Source: Persicobacter sp. CCB-QB2
GTDB lineage: Bacteria; Bacteroidota; Bacteroidia; Cytophagales; Cyclobacteriaceae
NCBI RefSeq assembly: GCF_001274635.1
Contig: NZ_LBGV01000001.1
Location: 2,976,001-3,040,000, forward strand
Direction of reading: 5' to 3'
Length of the DNA stretch: 64,000 nucleotides
Program-made: the position numbers and the translations under genes
Part shown: one piece after another, positions 27,132-36,444 of the stretch
Position numbering within the stretch: position 1 is the stretch's first letter
Layout: every line of letters starts with the position of its first letter
The notes under the pieces: generated by a model
The model's input: the letters and a program-made list of their open reading frames with translations, nothing else
Databases searched by the model: none
What the model was told of the DNA's origin: nothing

Positions 27132-29219
27132 TTAATAATACTTATAACGCTCATCAACAACATTGGCTGCCTCTTTCAAAGACTCTGAGATGTTGAAAGA
27201 AACGCGGTTGTTCAGGTTCGCTTTCAACTGATCTGCATAAGTTTTGTAGTTTGCTATTTCAGGGGCAGTAGTTTTCGCTACTAATTGGATCACCAAGATA
27301 CCGTTATCAGTCACTACTGCTTTGGAAATCTCACCTTTCTCCAAGCCGAAGATAGTACCTACTGCTTCCGGTGCATAACCTACAGATGGTAAAATGTTAG
27401 AAGCAATTTTCAAATCAGAAGCTTCGTAAACTTTAGCGTCATCGCCGTAGTTCTTCGCCATCTCATCCAAAGTAGCTCCGGACAATTTCTTCTTGATGAT
27501 CTCTGCTTTCTTCTCTTTTTTCACTTTATCTGTCACCTCTGTCTTCACTGCAGAAAGTGGAGACGTTCCTTCTTCCACTACGGAAGTCAAAGCTGCTACC
27601 ACATAGTTCTCACCAGCGTCCTGCGCTTCAGAAACCTCACCGATAGCTGCATCACGGAATGCCCAGCTAATTACAGCACGAGCATCAGCAATAGATCCCA
27701 AACGACGATCATTAGCGCCTAAACGAGCGGCAGTCTGAACGCGGTAATTGTTCTCTTTTGCAAGCGCTTCCATTTCGTTTACATCACCAGCATTGGTCGC
27801 CAGCATGTCCGCATCACGGAAGATCTTATCACGCGTTTCATCAGAAGCAATCATCTCACGTTGGATAGTGGCAACGCTGAATGCCTTTGTTGTCACCGGC
27901 TCTGTTACTTTAATAATGTGGTAACCGAACTGCGTCTCTACAACAGCACCATAAAGCCCTGCTTTGTTCATTCCGAAAACTGCCTTTTCGAATGGCTCTA
28001 CCATACGACCTTCAGAGAACCATCCCAAGTCACCACCGCGAGAAGCAGATGGATCCGCAGAATTTTCTTTGGCCATTTCCTCAAAATCAGCACCACCTTT
28101 TATTTTTCTCAAAATGCTGTTTGCCTCTTTCTTTGCTTTTGCTTTAGCCTCGTCTGAACTATCTTCAGCGCGAATCAAAATGTGGCTAGCTTTAGCCGAC
28201 TTTGTTCCTTCCTCAGAAATTTTAGATACTTTATAAAGCGTATAGAATCCGCCTTCCGCATAAGGACCACGAACATCCCCTTCAGAAAGGTTACCTGCGT
28301 TAGCCTGTAACATACGTGGCAATTGATCGATTGAGAAAGTTCCAAAAGACTGGCCATTCACATCAGTATTGGCTGCAGCGTACTCGGCATCTTCTGCTAC
28401 TGCTTTGAATTCGTCTTTGATCTCGTTGATCTCTGTAAAGAAAGCAGCTGAATCAGAGGCAGAAGGTACAATTGGGAAAGTTACATACTTCACCGCACGG
28501 TAAGCTTCTGTCTGATATTGTTTCGAATGAGCGCTTAAATAGCTTTTCAATTCACTGTCCTTCACAGGTACTAAAGAGTCACCCACTGTGTAGAAAGGAA
28601 CATAAAGATATTTTGCTTCAGCTACTTCGGTTTCACCTTCGTACTGACGCTTCGCTTCTTCAATAGTTACATAGTTAGCACCCTGAACCAAGTAATCGAA
28701 TTTCAAGCGCTCACGTGCTGGGATTAAGGACTCTTCGATACTCAACCACATTTGAGTCTGCTGAGGATTGAAGTTTGCCATCGCTCTAAGCATAAAGTCT
28801 TTATCAAACTCACCAGTCTCAGGGTTTCTAAAAAGTTGCTGGATCTGTGGGCTGATATTCTTACCCTGAACCATGTCAATCAATTCCTCATCTGATACTC
28901 TGATTCCCAAAGCCTCATACTCAGTTTTGAAAGTTTCTTTGATCACCAAAAGATCCCAAGCTTGCTGACGCAAAGAGTTGGTCTCCGTTTCAGAAGGAAA
29001 TCTTCCATAATTATTACGGAAGTTGATTTTTAGTTCTTCTATCTGGTTTTGGTATACTTCTAAGGGTATTTCATTTCCAGCAATCTCCCCCACAACACGA
29101 TCGTCCTGAGAGGAGCCCGGAGCTAACAAATCACCACCTACAATAAAAACTAACAGACCAACTGCAATTACACCTACAGCGACGCCTGTTTTCTCACGTA
29201 TTTTGTTAATTAAAGCCAT
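27132..29219 (-). CDS. PpiD/SurA-like peptidyl-prolyl cis-trans isomerase
   Basis: A 695-residue membrane-anchored periplasmic chaperone. One N-terminal transmembrane anchor (VAVGVIAVGLLVFIVGGDLL, about 12-31) is followed by a SurA_N-like helical domain (about 40-240) and a PPIC-type parvulin domain (about 340-440, starting KASHILIRAED; ends FGYHIIKVTEP). A second, less conserved parvulin-like region may lie near 450-560. It assists outer-membrane protein folding. It follows the CorC-like gene on the same strand with a 351-bp spacer, the usual coaX...lptC-corC-ppiD order of Bacteroidota. Confidence 0.93.
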   Translation of the reverse strand: MALINKIREKTGVAVGVIAVGLLVFIVGGDLLAPGSSQDDRVVGEIAGNEIPLEVYQNQIEELKINFRNNYGRFPSETETNSLRQQAWDLLVIKETFKTEYEALGIRVSDEELIDMVQGKNISPQIQQLFRNPETGEFDKDFMLRAMANFNPQQTQMWLSIEESLIPARERLKFDYLVQGANYVTIEEAKRQYEGETEVAEAKYLYVPFYTVGDSLVPVKDSELKSYLSAHSKQYQTEAYRAVKYVTFPIVPSASDSAAFFTEINEIKDEFKAVAEDAEYAAANTDVNGQSFGTFSIDQLPRMLQANAGNLSEGDVRGPYAEGGFYTLYKVSKISEEGTKSAKASHILIRAEDSSDEAKAKAKKEANSILRKIKGGADFEEMAKENSADPSASRGGDLGWFSEGRMVEPFEKAVFGMNKAGLYGAVVETQFGYHIIKVTEPVTTKAFSVATIQREMIASDETRDKIFRDADMLATNAGDVNEMEALAKENNYRVQTAARLGANDRRLGSIADARAVISWAFRDAAIGEVSEAQDAGENYVVAALTSVVEEGTSPLSAVKTEVTDKVKKEKKAEIIKKKLSGATLDEMAKNYGDDAKVYEASDLKIASNILPSVGYAPEAVGTIFGLEKGEISKAVVTDNGILVIQLVAKTTAPEIANYKTYADQLKANLNNRVSFNISESLKEAANVVDERYKYY

Positions 29220-29570
29220 TGTTTAACACAATCTAAAAAAAGCGCTACGATTATTATTTCTTATTTATTTACAATTTTTGGTAGAGGAAGCCTGGTAAAA
29301 ATGCTCAGCTTTCGCTGCTCCAAAAAATATCTTGGACTCCCCTCAAAAAAAATTTGGTTCGAAATATCGGTAAAAAACCATTGAAAATAAACCTTTTCGG
29401 CACGGGATTCTAAAAAAATGACTATTTCGTTCTTCGCCTAGCCATTTAAGCCCTATTTCAATCCCGAGCGAGATTAAAATTATCAAAATATTAAGGAAGG
29501 ACACAATATTTTAATGAAGGAAAATCAAAATTTGCCAAAATCAGCTATTTCTTCCCCGGGCAGGGAGGAG
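29220..29570. other. Intergenic spacer ppiD / CorC-like gene
   Basis: 351 bp, AT-rich. I see no open frame, no copy of the dispersed element and no clear terminator. It should contain the ppiD promoter, but no good TAnnTTTG box was found. Confidence 0.5.
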
Positions 29571-30851
29571 TTAGTCCTCCAGATTTGACCGGTCCAGCTG
29601 AACAATATCAATTCCATTTTCCTTCCTGATCTCAATGATGACCAAACCTATAGAAGTGAAAATTTCCTCTTTTTCCTCAGGAATTTTCTGAGCTTCGGCA
29701 AAAATAAATCCCCCTAAGGTATCATAATCCCCTTCCGGTATATCCCAGTCATATTTTTCATTTAAATAATCAATATCCAGCCGGGCAGAGAGACGATAAT
29801 GCTCTTCCCCGATTTCCTCTTCCACCAAATCCTCATCATCATGCTCATCCTGAATTTCTCCCAGAATCTCCTCAATCACATCTTCCACACTCACAATACC
29901 GGCCGTTCCCCCGAATTCATCCACTACTACTGCAATACTTTTCTGATCACTCACAAATTGAAGAAGCAGGTCATTGGCCAGCATGGTTTCGGTAACAATG
30001 GGAATATCCATCATATTTTCCTTCACGCTCTTAGGCTTGCGAAACAAGTCCGAGCTATGACAATAGCCGATGATATCATCCACAGAATCCCGATAGACCA
30101 ATATTTTGGAATGCCCGCTTTCCATAAAAGCATTTTTTAAGTCCTCTACAGCGGCATTTTCTTCCACGGCCACGATATCAGTCCGGGGTACCATACAGTC
30201 TCTCACCTGAACGGTTTTAAACTCCAGTGCATTGTTAATGATACGGGAATCGACCTCTTGTTCCTCCTCATAGCCTTCTTTTAAATTACTTACAAACTGG
30301 CTGAGCTCGGTTCTGCCTAACATCCCGGAATCTTCAGAGTAGGGCAGGCGCATCACATGCACGATGAATAATTCTGACACAAACATGACCATGGCCACCA
30401 CCGGACGACTAAGCTGGTAAATTAACCATACCGGAACCATCAACACTTTCAAAATCCCATTGGGATCAATCAGAAAAAGGGATTTGGGGGTAAACTCGGA
30501 TAAAAAAAGGACAATCACAGTGGAGATCACCGTCTGCAAGAAGAATAATAAGAACTCATTATCTTCCGGAAGAAAGTGATAAACACTATTAAAACCTTCG
30601 ATCACTTTCGCCATAAATATGGTGTAAACCATCAGCGTGACCGTATTGCCCACCAACATAGTAGCCACAAACTGGCTGGGGCTTTTCAAAAATTTGGTAT
30701 ACACTTTACCGGACAACATGCCCTTTTTCTCATCCAACTGAAATTGTAGCTTATCGGCGGAAATAAAGGCAATTTCTACCCCGGAAAAGAGGGCTGAAGC
30801 CAATAATGAAATGACTACGATATAAATCGGTTGTTCCAAACTTTCAATCAT
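29571..30851 (-). CDS. HlyC/CorC family transporter (CNNM domain, CBS pair)
   Basis: A protein of 426 residues. The N-terminal CNNM/DUF21 domain has four membrane segments (about 10-190; VISLLASALFSGVEIAFIS is the start motif, LSEFTPKSLFLIDP mid-domain). Two CBS domains follow (MVPRTDIVAVEENA; VVVDEFGGTAGIVSVEDVIEEILGEIQDE, about 310-340), then a C-terminal CorC_HlyC domain. Such proteins affect magnesium/cobalt efflux; the GldE gliding-associated protein belongs to the same family, but no gld partner is adjacent. The gene is eight bases from the small membrane-protein gene upstream, in the lptC run. Confidence 0.9.
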   Translation of the reverse strand: MIESLEQPIYIVVISLLASALFSGVEIAFISADKLQFQLDEKKGMLSGKVYTKFLKSPSQFVATMLVGNTVTLMVYTIFMAKVIEGFNSVYHFLPEDNEFLLFFLQTVISTVIVLFLSEFTPKSLFLIDPNGILKVLMVPVWLIYQLSRPVVAMVMFVSELFIVHVMRLPYSEDSGMLGRTELSQFVSNLKEGYEEEQEVDSRIINNALEFKTVQVRDCMVPRTDIVAVEENAAVEDLKNAFMESGHSKILVYRDSVDDIIGYCHSSDLFRKPKSVKENMMDIPIVTETMLANDLLLQFVSDQKSIAVVVDEFGGTAGIVSVEDVIEEILGEIQDEHDDEDLVEEEIGEEHYRLSARLDIDYLNEKYDWDIPEGDYDTLGGFIFAEAQKIPEEKEEIFTSIGLVIIEIRKENGIDIVQLDRSNLED

Positions 30852-30858
30852 AAGGTCG

Positions 30859-31095
30859 TTAAGCTTTACGCCTGTTTTTCTTTTTCCCTTTTGGGTTTCC
30901 GGAATCCTTCTTTGGGGCCTCAGCCTGCTTTTTTACCGGCCCCCGAAGCAACTGATAACCAAAGAAACCGGCCAGGCTAAACATAAAAATAAAATAGGAT
31001 TGTTGAAAACCATAAAGCATGGTCTGGTGCACCCCAATAATGAAGGCGACGACCGTTAGGGCAAATACGATTTGAGTGATTAATCCTCTTGACAT
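30859..31095 (-). CDS. Small two-helix membrane protein, unknown
   Basis: A protein of 78 residues: two transmembrane helices (about 5-28 and 34-52) and a very basic tail (KKDSGNPKGKKKNRRKA). I do not recognise a family. It is tightly placed between lptC (7-bp gap) and the CorC-like gene (7-bp gap), so it is very likely translated. The same slot holds a small membrane protein in related genomes, from memory. The basic tail probably faces the cytoplasm. Confidence 0.7.
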   Translation of the reverse strand: MSRGLITQIVFALTVVAFIIGVHQTMLYGFQQSYFIFMFSLAGFFGYQLLRGPVKKQAEAPKKDSGNPKGKKKNRRKA

Positions 31096-31102
31096 GAAAA
31101 TA

Positions 31103-31708
31103 TTATTGAATGTCTGTAATAGGTGCTACCATCCTCGTGGAGTCTACACCTGTGGAGTCTTCTTCCTCTTCCTCATCGAGCTCAATAGTTCCTTTGGGCG
31201 TGCGAATGTGATAAAAGGAAAAATCCTGAGCAGCATCCAGTCCCTCACCAGTCAATATTTGCCCCTCCGACTCAATTCTCACAAACTTCTCGGTATAGAC
31301 CTTTTTGGTTTTCGGATTCCAGAACAACTCCTCCGTATTCAGTTTTTCTCCGGACTCTACATTCTGAACCCGCACATCACCCTGAGCCTTATACTCCATT
31401 TTTTCCTTCTCATAATAGCAATAATTGCATCGAAGGGTGGCCTCCATCTCGCCCTCTTTATTAAAAAATTCGAGATACAATCCCTCGGGAAACTCCCGAT
31501 CACCGGATTCAAACTCTAATTGCTTGTCAGCCTCCAGGGTAAGCACTAATCTTGCGGAATCACTGTAATAGGTCAGGATCGTGTCCGCCTCCATCATGGG
31601 GCCCTCGTAGGATACAAAAACGTTCACGTCTTTTTTCTCTTCCTCACAGGCTGAAAGCGTTAGCAGGGCCAATAGTATTGCCCAAAAACCGAAAAAATGC
31701 TTGTTCAT
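31103..31708 (-). CDS. lptC: LptC-like LPS export lipoprotein
   Basis: A protein of 201 residues with a lipoprotein signal (lipobox LSAC, Cys21). The mature part has the OstA/LptC-like beta-jellyroll pattern: YYSDSARLVLTLEADKQLEF, FPEGLYLEFFNKEGEMEATL, then a Cys-containing YCYYEK and EELFWNPKTKKVYTEKFVRI, which is the repeated LptC motif. The tail is acidic. LptC links LptFG to periplasmic LptA in LPS transport. It is the head of the lptC-small protein-CorC run. E. coli LptC has a membrane helix rather than a lipid anchor; lipobox forms are usual in Bacteroidota. Confidence 0.85.
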   Translation of the reverse strand: MNKHFFGFWAILLALLTLSACEEEKKDVNVFVSYEGPMMEADTILTYYSDSARLVLTLEADKQLEFESGDREFPEGLYLEFFNKEGEMEATLRCNYCYYEKEKMEYKAQGDVRVQNVESGEKLNTEELFWNPKTKKVYTEKFVRIESEGQILTGEGLDAAQDFSFYHIRTPKGTIELDEEEEEDSTGVDSTRMVAPITDIQ

Positions 31709-31746
31709 GGATATTAATAAGCGGAATGATGATTTTAAACAAAGAT

Positions 31747-31787
31747 ATAAAAAAAGCAGGCAATCAAAATACAGCCTGCCTGCTCTT
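31747..31787 (-). terminator. Terminator of the first TPR gene (separated from it by element D)
   Basis: AGCAGGCA (31755-31762) pairs with TGCCTGCT (31777-31784); on the minus strand a run of T follows. It lies 230 bp beyond the stop of the TPR gene at 32014, with the decayed element between them. Confidence 0.75.
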
Positions 31788-31819
31788 TAAGATACTTTAT
31801 GCGAATATGCTCCGTCAGG

Positions 31820-32010
31820 CGCAACGAATCCACCCCTGAGGTTCATATTCTTTATGTAATAATGATTTTCCGAATTTTTAATAGCCCCAATTCAGGCAAG
31901 CTTTCTTTTCCCTCATCTGCTTCCTTTGAAAAAACTCTAAATAGAGAACTATTCCTTCATTTTCCCACCCTGCAGCAAACAAGGATTTCAGGATGCACCA
32001 TTAGGACTAA
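31820..32010 (+). mobile_element. MITE-like dispersed element, copy D (decayed)
   Basis: The core survives as TTGAAAAAACTCTAAATAG with CTATTCCTTCATTTTCCCACC and CCCCAATTCAGGCAAGC to its left. The left end (CGAATCCACC) and right end (ATGCACCATTAGGA then CTAA) are degenerate. The right edge ends three bases from the stop codon of the TPR gene. Confidence 0.5.
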
Positions 32011-32013
32011 TAC

Positions 32014-33318
32014 TTAATCCCGCTTCTGGACCTGTACCGTTTTATTAATCCAGCAGCCGATGTTTACCGGATCCCCCACATTTAAATCATAGGTAAAAAT
32101 ATCCTCCATATTCGGAAACTGAGATTTAGCATTGGCCATTCCACTTTTATTGCCCGCCTTGGCATACATTTCATACGCGGCTATGAATACCGCCCGATCT
32201 TTGACCTTATTTTGGTTCTGTCGGCACCGCTCAAAAGAACCAAAGTATAAATTCCCCACGAAGGTATAGGCTTCCACTTTTGCCGGATTCAAAGCCACGG
32301 CTTCCATGGCCATTTTTCTGGCCTGACTCAAGTTCTTTTGTTTTTCATGGATACCTGCAATTTCCAACTTCATATCAGCCTGTTTTTCTGCATCCTCAGC
32401 CTGCTCCTCCGCCAAATGAAAAAACTTCATGGCGTTCTCATAATTGCCATTTTGCTTTTCCTTTACCGCAATCAATTTCGCCATACCAAAGCTGGGTTCC
32501 TGCTCATAAATAATTTTGGTAGCAGCAAGGAAAACGGGTAAATCCATGCACTGCCCGGCATAAGACAGCTTAAAGATTTGTCTGGCCAAATCTATATTTT
32601 GAGGATCCTGTTGCAATTTAGGTCCCAGATTATTGGCGATAAAATCACAATCAACATCTATAATTTGCGGCAATAGCTGGTCTACCAAATCCTTGATTTT
32701 CTCTACCTCTTCCGGCTTTTTGGAGGTCTTCATCTGCGCAGTCAGAATGCCATCTACCTCATCGTAAATAGCCAACACCTCTTCATTGGTAAAGGCGGAT
32801 TCGTCCTGGCTACGATAGCGGCGTACAATATCAAAATAACCAAAACAGTTACGGTCCATTGTCTTATTCCCTTTTAAGGAAATTACCTCCTGGTATAGCT
32901 TCACCAGGCCCGGATACTCTTCCGGACTATCTTTGAAATACTTATAGGCATAATAAGCCTTTCGGTCCAGCACGGAAGCCTTTTGGCCGAAATACTGAAT
33001 TCTTAAATCATAAGAGCGCAGAGCGGAATCTTGCAGCTGCTTTTTACGAGCAGGGTCTTTTTCTTTGGTGGCAAGGGCGTCATAAATTTTTGCCGCATTC
33101 TGATACAGCGACTTATTTAAATCAGGTGCGTTAACCATTAACCACAACAAGGGCTCCTGACAGGCCGCATAATTTTTCGCTTTCAGGTTGTCGGTATAAA
33201 TAACGTTCTTCTCCTGGGCCAGCTCTTCCTGACCAGCGGGCCAATTCCATCCTGATTGCGCAAACGAAGCTCCCCAAACCATGGAAAGCGTCAATACTAG
33301 AATAAATTTGAATTTCAT
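32014..33318 (-). CDS. TPR-repeat periplasmic protein (copy 1 of tandem pair)
   Basis: A protein of 434 residues. The signal peptide (FILVLTLSMVWGASFA) is followed by mature QSGWNWPAGQEELAQEKN. Helical tetratricopeptide-type repeats dominate (e.g. NYENAMKFFHLAEEQAEDAEKQ, about 295-315). The C-terminus GCWINKTVQVQKRD is shared with the neighbouring paralogue. By eye the two are about 60% identical along the whole length. Function unknown; the neighbourhood (OMP, coaX, LptC) suggests an envelope role. The gap of 434 bp to the second copy holds an element fragment and a terminator. Confidence 0.85.
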   Translation of the reverse strand: MKFKFILVLTLSMVWGASFAQSGWNWPAGQEELAQEKNVIYTDNLKAKNYAACQEPLLWLMVNAPDLNKSLYQNAAKIYDALATKEKDPARKKQLQDSALRSYDLRIQYFGQKASVLDRKAYYAYKYFKDSPEEYPGLVKLYQEVISLKGNKTMDRNCFGYFDIVRRYRSQDESAFTNEEVLAIYDEVDGILTAQMKTSKKPEEVEKIKDLVDQLLPQIIDVDCDFIANNLGPKLQQDPQNIDLARQIFKLSYAGQCMDLPVFLAATKIIYEQEPSFGMAKLIAVKEKQNGNYENAMKFFHLAEEQAEDAEKQADMKLEIAGIHEKQKNLSQARKMAMEAVALNPAKVEAYTFVGNLYFGSFERCRQNQNKVKDRAVFIAAYEMYAKAGNKSGMANAKSQFPNMEDIFTYDLNVGDPVNIGCWINKTVQVQKRD

Positions 33319-33642
33319 ATTTAAAAAAAAGGGTAAGTGATAACAACGACATCATTAAAAATCCCCACTGAATTTCAGACCTCAAAAAAAGCATCCACAC
33401 CGCACAAAATGCCTGAAAACAAAACATCTCCCTCACTAAAACCCTAAATAGCAAAATATTCTATGGAAAAGTAATAGGACAGCGTAAAAAATATGCAAAT
33501 TATTCTTTACTCAATAATAGTAAAGCTTTAACCAAAAATTTTAAACCGTTTAGTTCATACTTTAAACCTCAGCCTCCAACTAAATTCTAATTATAGGAAG
33601 CGATGCTAAAATCTTGCGACAATAGTGCTTTTGGCTGCATCA

Positions 33643-33677
33643 TTAACCCGGATAATTCATGCTTTAATCCGGCTTAA
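33643..33677 (-). mobile_element. Fragment of the dispersed element (copy E, terminus only)
   Basis: TTAACCCGGATAATTCATGC, then TTTAATCCGG and CTTAA. This equals the right terminus of the family, reverse-oriented, with the remaining element missing. It could be a deletion derivative retaining both terminal tips. The surrounding spacer (33319-33752) shows no gene. Confidence 0.5.
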
Positions 33678-33690
33678 GCTTGAAAATCCA

Positions 33691-33730
33691 GCCTAAAAAA
33701 AAAGCGGTCAACCCAAGGCTAACCGCTTTT
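33691..33730 (-). terminator. Terminator of the second TPR gene
   Basis: AAGCGGT (33702-33708) and ACCGCTT (33722-33728), extended by GGTTAGCC-like inner pairing; on the minus strand a run of nine or more T follows. Confidence 0.88.
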
Positions 33731-33752
33731 AATATATCACCAAAGGTGATGA

Positions 33753-35060
33753 TTAGTCACGCTTCTGAACTTTCACTGTTTTGTTAATCCAACATCCGAT
33801 AGATACAGGATCACCAACATTCATATCATAGGTAAAAATATCCTCCATCGATGGGAACTGCGCTTTTGCATTCGCCATTCCACCTTGGTTACCCGCTTTA
33901 GCATACATCTCATAAGCAGCGATGAATACTGCACGATCCTCTACCTTATTTTTGTTTTGCTTACACTTATCGAATGAAGAGAAGTACAAGTTACCAATCA
34001 AAGTATAAGCCTCTTTTTTAGATGGATCAGCAGATACCGCCTTCATGGCATACTCACGTGCTTTAGCAGCCTGGTGAGATTTTGCATAAACGTCAGCCAT
34101 ATCCAGGAACAATCCTGCTTTCTTGGTTTCATCGTCAGTCAATTCCAAAGCCTGATTGAAGTAAGCCAAAGCATCCTCGTAATTACCCGCTTGCTTTTCC
34201 TTCATCCCTACCAATTTCGCTACACCGAAATCTGGCTCCTGAGACTGAATCACTTTTGCGGAAGCCAAGAATACCGGATCTTCCATACAACGACCTGCCA
34301 CAGATAATTTGAAAATGTTTTTCGCCAATTTCAAATCGTTAGGATCCTGCTCCAACTTTGGCCCTAAAGTGTTAGCAATGAAATCACAGTCAACATCCAC
34401 AATGGAAGTAAACAATTTGTCTACATTCTCACGGATAGTCTCCAATTTATCAAGGTTTTTACCTTTTGCTTCTTTCTGATCAAGGATAGTAGAGATTTGC
34501 TCATAAGTTGCAATAACGGTCTCATCAGAGATCGCATTCTCATCCTGTTCTTTATAACGACGCATCAAATCCATGTACGCCACGCAGTTGTTATCCAAAA
34601 TTTTGGCTCCGTTCAATTCAAAAGCCTCTTTGAACATCTCGTAAACCTCTGGATATTTCTCTGCCTCATCCTTATAATAATAGTAAGCGTAATATACCTT
34701 ACGATCAATTACGGCAGCTTTTTGACCAAAATATTTAGCACGCAAATCATAGGTCAACATAGCGGAATCCTGCAACATTGCCTTTTGAGCTTTGTCCTTA
34801 GATTTCTTCGCTAATGCATCGTAAATTTTTGCACCATTTTGGTAAAGGGATTTATTCAAATCAGGAGCATTAACGATCAACCAGTTTAATGGCTCACGGC
34901 AAGCTTCATAATTTTTTGCTTTCATGTTATCCGTATAGATAACGTTTTTTTCCTGTGCAATTTCCTCTTGTCCTTCAGGCCAGTTCCATCCCGCCTGTGC
35001 GTAGGACACAGTCGCACTTCCTGCGATTAACAGAAGACTTAAGAGTGATTTGATCTTCAT
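33753..35060 (-). CDS. TPR-repeat periplasmic protein (copy 2 of tandem pair)
   Basis: A protein of 435 residues. Signal peptide (SLLSLLLIAGSATVSYA), mature QAGWNWPEGQEEIAQEKN. It shares with the gene at 32014 the N-terminal motif, NAPDLNKSLYQN, DCDFIANTLGPKLEQDP and the C-terminal GCWINKTV. TPR-like helices run through residues about 200-400 (YEDALAYFNQALELTDDE). The two Cys-containing motifs (DVDCDFIAN and GCWINK) are conserved between copies, consistent with a disulfide. Downstream of the OMP gene by 13 bp, so it is probably cotranscribed with coaX and the OMP gene. Confidence 0.85.
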   Translation of the reverse strand: MKIKSLLSLLLIAGSATVSYAQAGWNWPEGQEEIAQEKNVIYTDNMKAKNYEACREPLNWLIVNAPDLNKSLYQNGAKIYDALAKKSKDKAQKAMLQDSAMLTYDLRAKYFGQKAAVIDRKVYYAYYYYKDEAEKYPEVYEMFKEAFELNGAKILDNNCVAYMDLMRRYKEQDENAISDETVIATYEQISTILDQKEAKGKNLDKLETIRENVDKLFTSIVDVDCDFIANTLGPKLEQDPNDLKLAKNIFKLSVAGRCMEDPVFLASAKVIQSQEPDFGVAKLVGMKEKQAGNYEDALAYFNQALELTDDETKKAGLFLDMADVYAKSHQAAKAREYAMKAVSADPSKKEAYTLIGNLYFSSFDKCKQNKNKVEDRAVFIAAYEMYAKAGNQGGMANAKAQFPSMEDIFTYDMNVGDPVSIGCWINKTVKVQKRD

Positions 35061-35073
35061 AGTAAATTATTGA

Positions 35074-36444
35074 TTAGTCGTATTTTCTTCTTATAAACCA
35101 ACGTTCACTGAAAGTTACCCCAACAGAGAGCTGAAAATAGGTTTCTCTAAATGCTCCTTCTACTGCTGCATCTCGCACCCCGGCTACACCAGCCAAAGAC
35201 AGAGAATTATATCCAATAGGAAAAGTAGCACCTGCTGAAACAGCCATATTCGTTACCGATGTTGTCCCTCCATTCGCATCAACCATTAGATAGGGGGTCT
35301 GCTCATAAAAGAAACCGGCGCGATAAGCCACGCGGGATAAATAATTTCTTACGGAGAAAAAGTCAGGAATATATTCCCCACCTACCGCTACTCGATAAGA
35401 ATTCCCCATAGATACCGCATTGGTACTGCTTTCAATATGGCTAGCGTAAGCTGACCAATCCTGTTGTGTAAAATCTACCGCAATAGAGTATTTATAATCT
35501 TTTTCAAGTGAAACACCCAATCCCAATTTTGCAGGGATTATGGTTTCAAAATCCGGATCGTTTGAGATTTGCTGTCGAAAAACCTGCTCATCATAGGGGT
35601 TTTCCGTACTTACTCTCCTTTCCAATACCACTTCATTATTCCCACTCAAATCTGCTCTGAAGTCATAAGTAGCCCCTACATTAATATAGGTCTTTTCAGC
35701 AAGCTTACCTTTATATCTACCACCTAACTGAAAGGAGAAGTCACTTACTTCAATGACATTCTGATAGGCAGTCAGATAATTAAAAGCAAATGCTTCTTCT
35801 GCTATATCCGGGTCCAAATCAAAAGCGCGTTCGTCGTAGTATCGACTAATTTGCTCTCTCGTATAAAAACCAAACAAATATGATGCCTTAATCCCCAAAC
35901 TAAAATTTTTATTAAGCCGAACCCCATTTGCCCAGTAGGCTGACCTTAATCCGCCATCTCCTCTAAGTTCCCGGCTTTTGTAAATATAGGGGCTTCCATC
36001 TGGCGCCATCGGGCCATCCATAACCCCTACGGTCCCCTGATTAATTCTGTAATTCACCGCAGAATAAGGGTTAAAACCAAAATTCATGGTCCAACGATTA
36101 AACATGACCGGGAAAGCGATGGAAATATAGGAAAGGTTACCGGTACTGGAATATTGGGAAAATTCTCCATCCTCTACTTTTCTTCCTTCATAAAATCCCC
36201 CCACCTCAATCAAAGTACTGGTATTATTCGCCAATAGTGCCGGGTTCAGGTTGTTGATAAACCAGGGTGCACTTGAAGCAATCCCCACTCCGCCTTTACC
36301 TAAGTTTGAAACATATCCCTGTGGCATAAGATTCCCAACCCCCAAAGAGGAGTAAGGTGTCTGTGCTACCTGGGCCTTTAGGTCTGCTGCGAAAAACCAA
36401 CAAAACAGTATCAGGCCAAAAAGACTATATCTATTTTTTAGCAT
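35074..36444 (-). CDS. Outer-membrane beta-barrel protein (FadL/OmpP1-like)
   Basis: A protein of 456 residues with a signal peptide ending at DLKA (mature QVAQTPYSSLGVGNL). The N-terminal SNLGKGGVGIA ... NNLNPALL resembles the FadL plug region, and the rest is strand-rich with a terminal GVTFSERWFIRRKYD. The specific substrate is unknown. Its start overlaps the coaX 3' end by 14 bp and it lies 13 bp before the TPR gene. The coaX-OMP-TPR-lptC order is conserved in Bacteroidota. The FadL assignment is tentative. Confidence 0.75.
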   Translation of the reverse strand: MLKNRYSLFGLILFCWFFAADLKAQVAQTPYSSLGVGNLMPQGYVSNLGKGGVGIASSAPWFINNLNPALLANNTSTLIEVGGFYEGRKVEDGEFSQYSSTGNLSYISIAFPVMFNRWTMNFGFNPYSAVNYRINQGTVGVMDGPMAPDGSPYIYKSRELRGDGGLRSAYWANGVRLNKNFSLGIKASYLFGFYTREQISRYYDERAFDLDPDIAEEAFAFNYLTAYQNVIEVSDFSFQLGGRYKGKLAEKTYINVGATYDFRADLSGNNEVVLERRVSTENPYDEQVFRQQISNDPDFETIIPAKLGLGVSLEKDYKYSIAVDFTQQDWSAYASHIESSTNAVSMGNSYRVAVGGEYIPDFFSVRNYLSRVAYRAGFFYEQTPYLMVDANGGTTSVTNMAVSAGATFPIGYNSLSLAGVAGVRDAAVEGAFRETYFQLSVGVTFSERWFIRRKYD

